Position numbers and translations under genes: made by a program
Assembly: GCF_023715725.1 (NCBI RefSeq)
Contig: NZ_JAMBOT010000002.1
Coordinates: forward strand, 372,001 to 436,000
Direction: 5' to 3'
DNA from: Paenibacillus pasadenensis
Lineage (GTDB): Bacteria; Bacillota; Bacilli; Paenibacillales; Paenibacillaceae
DNA: 64,000 nt
Shown: positions 60,844 to 64,000 of the stretch, piece after piece
Numbering within the stretch: the stretch's first letter is position 1
How the letters are laid out: every line of letters begins with the position of its first letter
Notes under the pieces: model-generated
The model's input: the letters and a program-made list of their open reading frames with translations, nothing else
Told to the model about the DNA's origin: nothing
The model's database searches: none

Positions 60844-62148
60844 TTAAGCAGAAAAAAATTGCGGCAAATAAACCCGGTTTGCTTCCAGCATTTCATCCAG
60901 CAGCGCCTTGGCAACGTTTATGGACGGCACAAGCGGATGATGCGCCATCGCCTGCAAAGCGATGCTGCGGTCGCCCGTCACAGCCGCCTGAATCGTCAGC
61001 GCTTCGTACGTTTTTACCGCCTGAATTAGACCGCGCGACGGCTCTGGAACAGATGTAAGCTGCAGCGGCACCGGGCCGGCCGCCGTTACAACGCAGTTGA
61101 CCTCAATGCAGGCGTCGTCCGGCAGGAAGGGGAGAATTCCTTTATTGAGCACATTGAGCGTTTGCACATCGCCGGTTCCATTATAGAGCGAGCGCATCAG
61201 ATTAACAGCCGCCTCGGAGTAATATGCGCCGCCGCGCTGCTCAAGCTGTTTTGGCTTTTCTTGCAAATCGGGATTGCTGTACAGCTGGAACAGCTCTTTT
61301 TCAACCCGCTTCACGACCTCGGCGCGATTGCCTTGGGTTTTCAAGGAAGCCTGCTGCTCGGCGAGCATGGTGTCGGTCATATAAAAATATTTTAAGTAAT
61401 AGGAGGGCAGCGCATTTAAGCCTTGCAGGAATTCCGTGTCCCAATCGGAGCCGGAAACATTGGCGGCGGCAAAGCTGTCGTCGCCTTTTACAAGCTCCGG
61501 CAGCCGGTCAATTCCGTCAACGGACACGCGGCTGACCCAGTGCAGATGATTCAAACCGACAAACTCGGCATATATGCGGTCGGTCGAAGCGGCGTACTTG
61601 CCAGCCAGCCATTTGAGCAGCCCGATCGGAGCATTGCACAACCCGATGCTTTTGACCGAGGAATGTTTGTGAATCGCCTCCGTTACCATTCCGGCGGGAT
61701 TGGTGAAGTTAAGCAGCCAAGCGTCAGGCGCGAGCTCTTCGATATCACGGCAAATGTCCAGCAGCACGGGGATAGTGCGCAGCGCTTTCATCATTCCGCC
61801 GGGGCCGGTCGTTTCCTGCCCAATGACCCCGTGTTTCAGCGGGATGGCTTCATCCTGGCCGCGCGCTTCCAGCATGCCGACTCTCATCTGAGTGCTTACA
61901 AAATCGGCGCCTGCAATCGCTGCACGGCGGTCGGTCGTAAGATGGATTGCAATCGGGAGCCCTGAGCGTGCTACCATCCGTTTGGCGAGCTCACCAACGA
62001 TATGGAGCTTCCAAAGTCCGGGCTCGATATCAACGAGCCATAACTCGCGGACGGGCAGGCTGTCGTAACTGTGGATGAACCCTTCGACGAGCTCCGGAGT
62101 GTAAGAGGAGCCGCCGCCAATGATAGCGATTTTCAGGCCATTTCTCAT
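60844..62148 (-). CDS. GH4 family glycosidase (6-phospho-beta-glucosidase type)
   Basis: 434 residues, ATG after GAGAGGAATTAACG. NAD-binding start LKIAIIGGGSSYTPELVEG, then ADFVSTQMRVGMLEAR, QETTGPGGMMKALR, LNFTNPAGMVTEA, GLCNAPIG (metal Cys) and VGLNHLHW (metal His). GH4 enzymes use NAD and a divalent metal and act on 6-phospho-glycosides in the cytosol. The upstream gene for a BadF-type sugar kinase ends 2 bases before. No PTS gene is visible. Confidence 0.92.
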   Translation of the reverse strand: MRNGLKIAIIGGGSSYTPELVEGFIHSYDSLPVRELWLVDIEPGLWKLHIVGELAKRMVARSGLPIAIHLTTDRRAAIAGADFVSTQMRVGMLEARGQDEAIPLKHGVIGQETTGPGGMMKALRTIPVLLDICRDIEELAPDAWLLNFTNPAGMVTEAIHKHSSVKSIGLCNAPIGLLKWLAGKYAASTDRIYAEFVGLNHLHWVSRVSVDGIDRLPELVKGDDSFAAANVSGSDWDTEFLQGLNALPSYYLKYFYMTDTMLAEQQASLKTQGNRAEVVKRVEKELFQLYSNPDLQEKPKQLEQRGGAYYSEAAVNLMRSLYNGTGDVQTLNVLNKGILPFLPDDACIEVNCVVTAAGPVPLQLTSVPEPSRGLIQAVKTYEALTIQAAVTGDRSIALQAMAHHPLVPSINVAKALLDEMLEANRVYLPQFFSA

Positions 62149-62150
62149 CG

Positions 62151-63155
62151 TTAATTCCTCTCTTTCGTATCTGCGATTGCTATATCGTTAAATTCCCGGT
62201 ACTCACACATACGGGTGTACATTTCCGCGGAAACCGGCTGGCCGTCCGCCTCTATTGCAGCCCATACCGCACCGATAACCGGCTCCGTATCCAGCTTCAC
62301 TAGCGATGCCAAGGGAGCGGCGTGTGCCGCCATCTTTGCGATCGGCCCGCTAATCCATCCTTTGTCTCCGCGTGTAAGCAAACTGCCGGCTAGAACCACG
62401 TCGAACGTATCGCCCGACATGCCAAGCTTTTGAATGACGGCTTTGACGGATAGAGCCAGCTCATCTCCCTGCTTGGCAAGAATGCGCAGCGCTGCGGCGT
62501 CGCCTTTGTCCGCTGCGCGGAAAAGCAGCCTGGTCGCGTCGACAGGAACGGTTAATTCCCGGTCCAAATAATCGTCGAACATCGCCTGCACGCTGCCGTA
62601 TCCCAGCATTTCCAGCAGCATCGGCGTCAGCAGCGTTTCATCCTCGCGGCCGTCCCACGCGCGGATGACCGTACGGAACACCTCGGTGCACAGTCCGCCG
62701 CCGCCGCCAAAATCGCCAAACAGATAGCTGAAGCCTCCGCATTGATATGCGGTTCCGGCTCGGTTAAGTCCGGCGCAGTTGACGCCGGTGCCACAAATAA
62801 CGCTCACGCCGTATGGGTGCTGTGAACCGGCGCGCAGACCAATCATTGTGTCGCAGACGATGGTATAACGCTCCGTGAAGCCTAAGCTGTGCACAAGCGG
62901 ATGAAGCAGCCTGAAGTCGGCTTCCCTGTCCGCGCCAGCTAAGCCGAAGCACGTATGCGCCACATCCTCAATTCCGGCTCCGGCTTGGGCAAAAGCTTGG
63001 GATATCGCCTGGTTCAGGTTGCTTCTGGCATCCTCGTACCCGTTCTGGTGATTGCCGTTACCGGCCGAGCCTTTGCCGAGCAGACGACCTTGTGAATCGG
63101 CAAGCAGGCCATAGGTTTTTGTTCCGCCGGCGTCAATGCCGAGATATAGGCTCAT
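62151..63155 (-). CDS. BadF/BadG/BcrA/BcrD-type ATPase, N-acetylglucosamine kinase-like
   Basis: 334 residues, ATG; its first 4 bases overlap the LacI fragment stop. ASKHA fold: LGIDAGGTKTYGLLAD (phosphate 1), FGLAGADREADF, VSVICGTGVNCAG (phosphate 2), GGFSYLFGDFGGGGGL, and FDVVLAGSLL (adenosine). Family members phosphorylate GlcNAc or glucosamine. Coupled to the GH4 gene, it may phosphorylate the released or intact sugar so that GH4 can act without a PTS (inference). Confidence 0.88.
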   Translation of the reverse strand: MSLYLGIDAGGTKTYGLLADSQGRLLGKGSAGNGNHQNGYEDARSNLNQAISQAFAQAGAGIEDVAHTCFGLAGADREADFRLLHPLVHSLGFTERYTIVCDTMIGLRAGSQHPYGVSVICGTGVNCAGLNRAGTAYQCGGFSYLFGDFGGGGGLCTEVFRTVIRAWDGREDETLLTPMLLEMLGYGSVQAMFDDYLDRELTVPVDATRLLFRAADKGDAAALRILAKQGDELALSVKAVIQKLGMSGDTFDVVLAGSLLTRGDKGWISGPIAKMAAHAAPLASLVKLDTEPVIGAVWAAIEADGQPVSAEMYTRMCEYREFNDIAIADTKERN

Positions 63156-63415
63156 AGCTGATTCTCCTTTTGTCGGCTTGGCGGAGCGGAGCTTTCTCTG
63201 GAGATAAGCTCTGGCTTGAGCACAACGGGCAACGATTGCTCTTTACCCTCAAGCTGCACGAGAAGCGCTTCAACCGCGCTGCGGGCGATGGACAGCACCG
63301 GCTGCGCGACTGTTGTCAGTCTGGGGCGGAGCAGCGCAGCCAGGTTTTGGTCGTCATAACCAACAATCGACATGTCACGCGGCACGGATAAGCCTAGCGG
63401 GGTTATAGTTGACAA
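63152..63415 (-). pseudogene. C-terminal remnant of a LacI family regulator
   Basis: About 85 residues are recognisable: LSVPRDMSIVGYDDQNLAALLRPRLTTV, cited by its MSIVGYDDQNLA core, is the conserved end of the sugar-binding domain, followed by a variable tail. The helix-turn-helix and first 250 residues are missing: upstream codons (63416-63520) are open but unlike LacI, and the TTG at 63415 has no ribosome site. The fragment is on the operon strand and overlaps the kinase start by 4 bases, so it is probably the stump of the former local repressor, cut by a deletion. Confidence 0.8.
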
Positions 63416-63570
63416 TAGCCATTCGTAAAGCCAACAGCGGCGAATGACGCACGGCTCCGTTCCGCATCCGAGGGGGAGATTCCTATCTCGCAGCGAATAG
63501 GTTAAACATGCGCTTTTGGGTTTAACTGGATCTAACAGGAGAAACGAATTGATGCCTGGGGGGAAGTTGG

Positions 63571-64000
63571 ATGACCAACAATGCTGTGCTGCTGGAAGAA
63601 GACGCGGTTTTAGCCGAACAAGCGGAGCTGGAGGCGAATCTGGACCGGCTTGAAGCTGTAAGGGAGAGGACGGGCAATCCCGAAGGCATCGAAATCGAAC
63701 GTTTGGATGGAATGGCGGCGCTTTACAGCGCTACAATGCCATGGCCGCAGTTCAATGTCATTAAAGGAACTCATGAGGGCATATTGCCGGAGCTGGAACG
63801 GCTGGAGAGGTTTTATCGGGAGCGGCAAAAGCCGGTCAGGCTGGAGCTAAGTCCGCATAGAGCCTCCGCAACTTTCCTCAAAGAGCTTGGAAAAAGGGGT
63901 TACAGGCTTGCCGACCATCATGCCGCAACGTTTATCCGGTTCCGTTCTTCAGAAAGCAGTGAAGAAGGACATTTAGACCGCGCAGGAGACGGAATCCTCG
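63571..64000 (+). CDS. GNAT-like acetyltransferase, 5' part only
   Basis: The frame starts at ATG 63571 after GGGGGGAAGTTGG and is open to the window edge (143 codons seen). Reads MTNNAVLLEEDAVLAEQAELEA, then MPWPQFNVIKGTHEG, LELSPHRASATFLKELGKRGYRLADHHAATFIRF (cited by its SATFLKELGKRGYRLADHH core). This N-terminal region resembles Paenibacillus GNAT proteins with a long helical head; the acetyl-CoA site would lie beyond the edge. Identification is moderate. Confidence 0.65.
   Translation, partial: MTNNAVLLEEDAVLAEQAELEANLDRLEAVRERTGNPEGIEIERLDGMAALYSATMPWPQFNVIKGTHEGILPELERLERFYRERQKPVRLELSPHRASATFLKELGKRGYRLADHHAATFIRFRSSESSEEGHLDRAGDGIL

Noticed and set aside
60655..61029. Plus-strand ORF beginning MNEATLIPNL
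   Set aside because: No ribosome site, and its second half lies over the GH4 gene on the other strand.

Overview
The window looks like a stretch of a Paenibacillus-type chromosome (Bacillota, Bacillales). This is inferred from moderate-to-high GC, strong AGGAGG-type ribosome binding sites, many TTG starts, YesM/YesN-type two-component genes, YjcZ-type mini-proteins, a tetraprenyl-beta-curcumene synthase, the coproporphyrin-route genes hemE-hemH-hemY, and many short genes typical of Bacillales (DUF1450, DUF3906, YwbE, YneQ, CD3324 families). No prophage, insertion sequence, CRISPR array, tRNA or rRNA was seen. Part of a parvulin-type isomerase runs off the left edge and an acetyltransferase-like gene runs off the right edge.

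Region by region. 1-8.5 kb: foldase end, secreted beta-helix protein with duplicated C-terminal domains, histidine kinase / AraC-type regulator / sugar-binding lipoprotein set without permeases, then a small YkvA-like protein. 8.6-11.6 kb: a HesB-fold protein whose cluster cysteines appear replaced by histidines, a Cys-rich DUF1450 protein, a striking array of six exact 52-bp hairpin repeats, an rRNA methyltransferase and an O-methyltransferase. 11.6-16.1 kb: LacI regulator divergent from a 1042-residue glycoside hydrolase. 16.1-19.6 kb: XRE regulator and a multi-PAS hybrid kinase. 19.8-25.6 kb: overlapping hemE-hemH-hemY, then CapA-like and GDPD genes. 25.6-26.1 kb: a gene-free stretch of dispersed repeats. 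26-42.9 kb: mostly single genes (DUF92 protein, pepF, csp, terpene synthase, pfkA, DEAD-box helicase, thiol peroxidase, rhomboid, Zn protease, MerR) with a 6S RNA gene at 39.6 kb.

42.9-47 kb: nitrogen module. The ammonium transporter amtB has a consensus promoter followed by a perfect GlnR/TnrA-type box, and is followed by a DUF294 nucleotidyltransferase-like protein and a DnaQ-like exonuclease; no PII gene follows. 47-60.5 kb: housekeeping genes (thioredoxin-like, citramalate synthase, DNA polymerase IV, ferredoxin, L,D-transpeptidase, pyrD, small alarmone synthetase, pseudouridine synthase), a leader-like mini-ORF with twin hairpins ahead of a CD3324-type gene, a YjcZ mini-protein, a second DEAD-box helicase and a nitroreductase. 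60.8-63.4 kb: a GH4 glycosidase / BadF-type sugar kinase operon preceded by the C-terminal stump of a LacI regulator.

The most unusual items are the His-substituted HesB-like protein with its Cys-rich neighbour, the 52-bp hairpin array, the amtB-DUF294-exonuclease operon with a downstream GlnR site, and the mini-ORF/hairpin leader at 56.3 kb. All functional names rest on motif recognition by eye; no database search was run.
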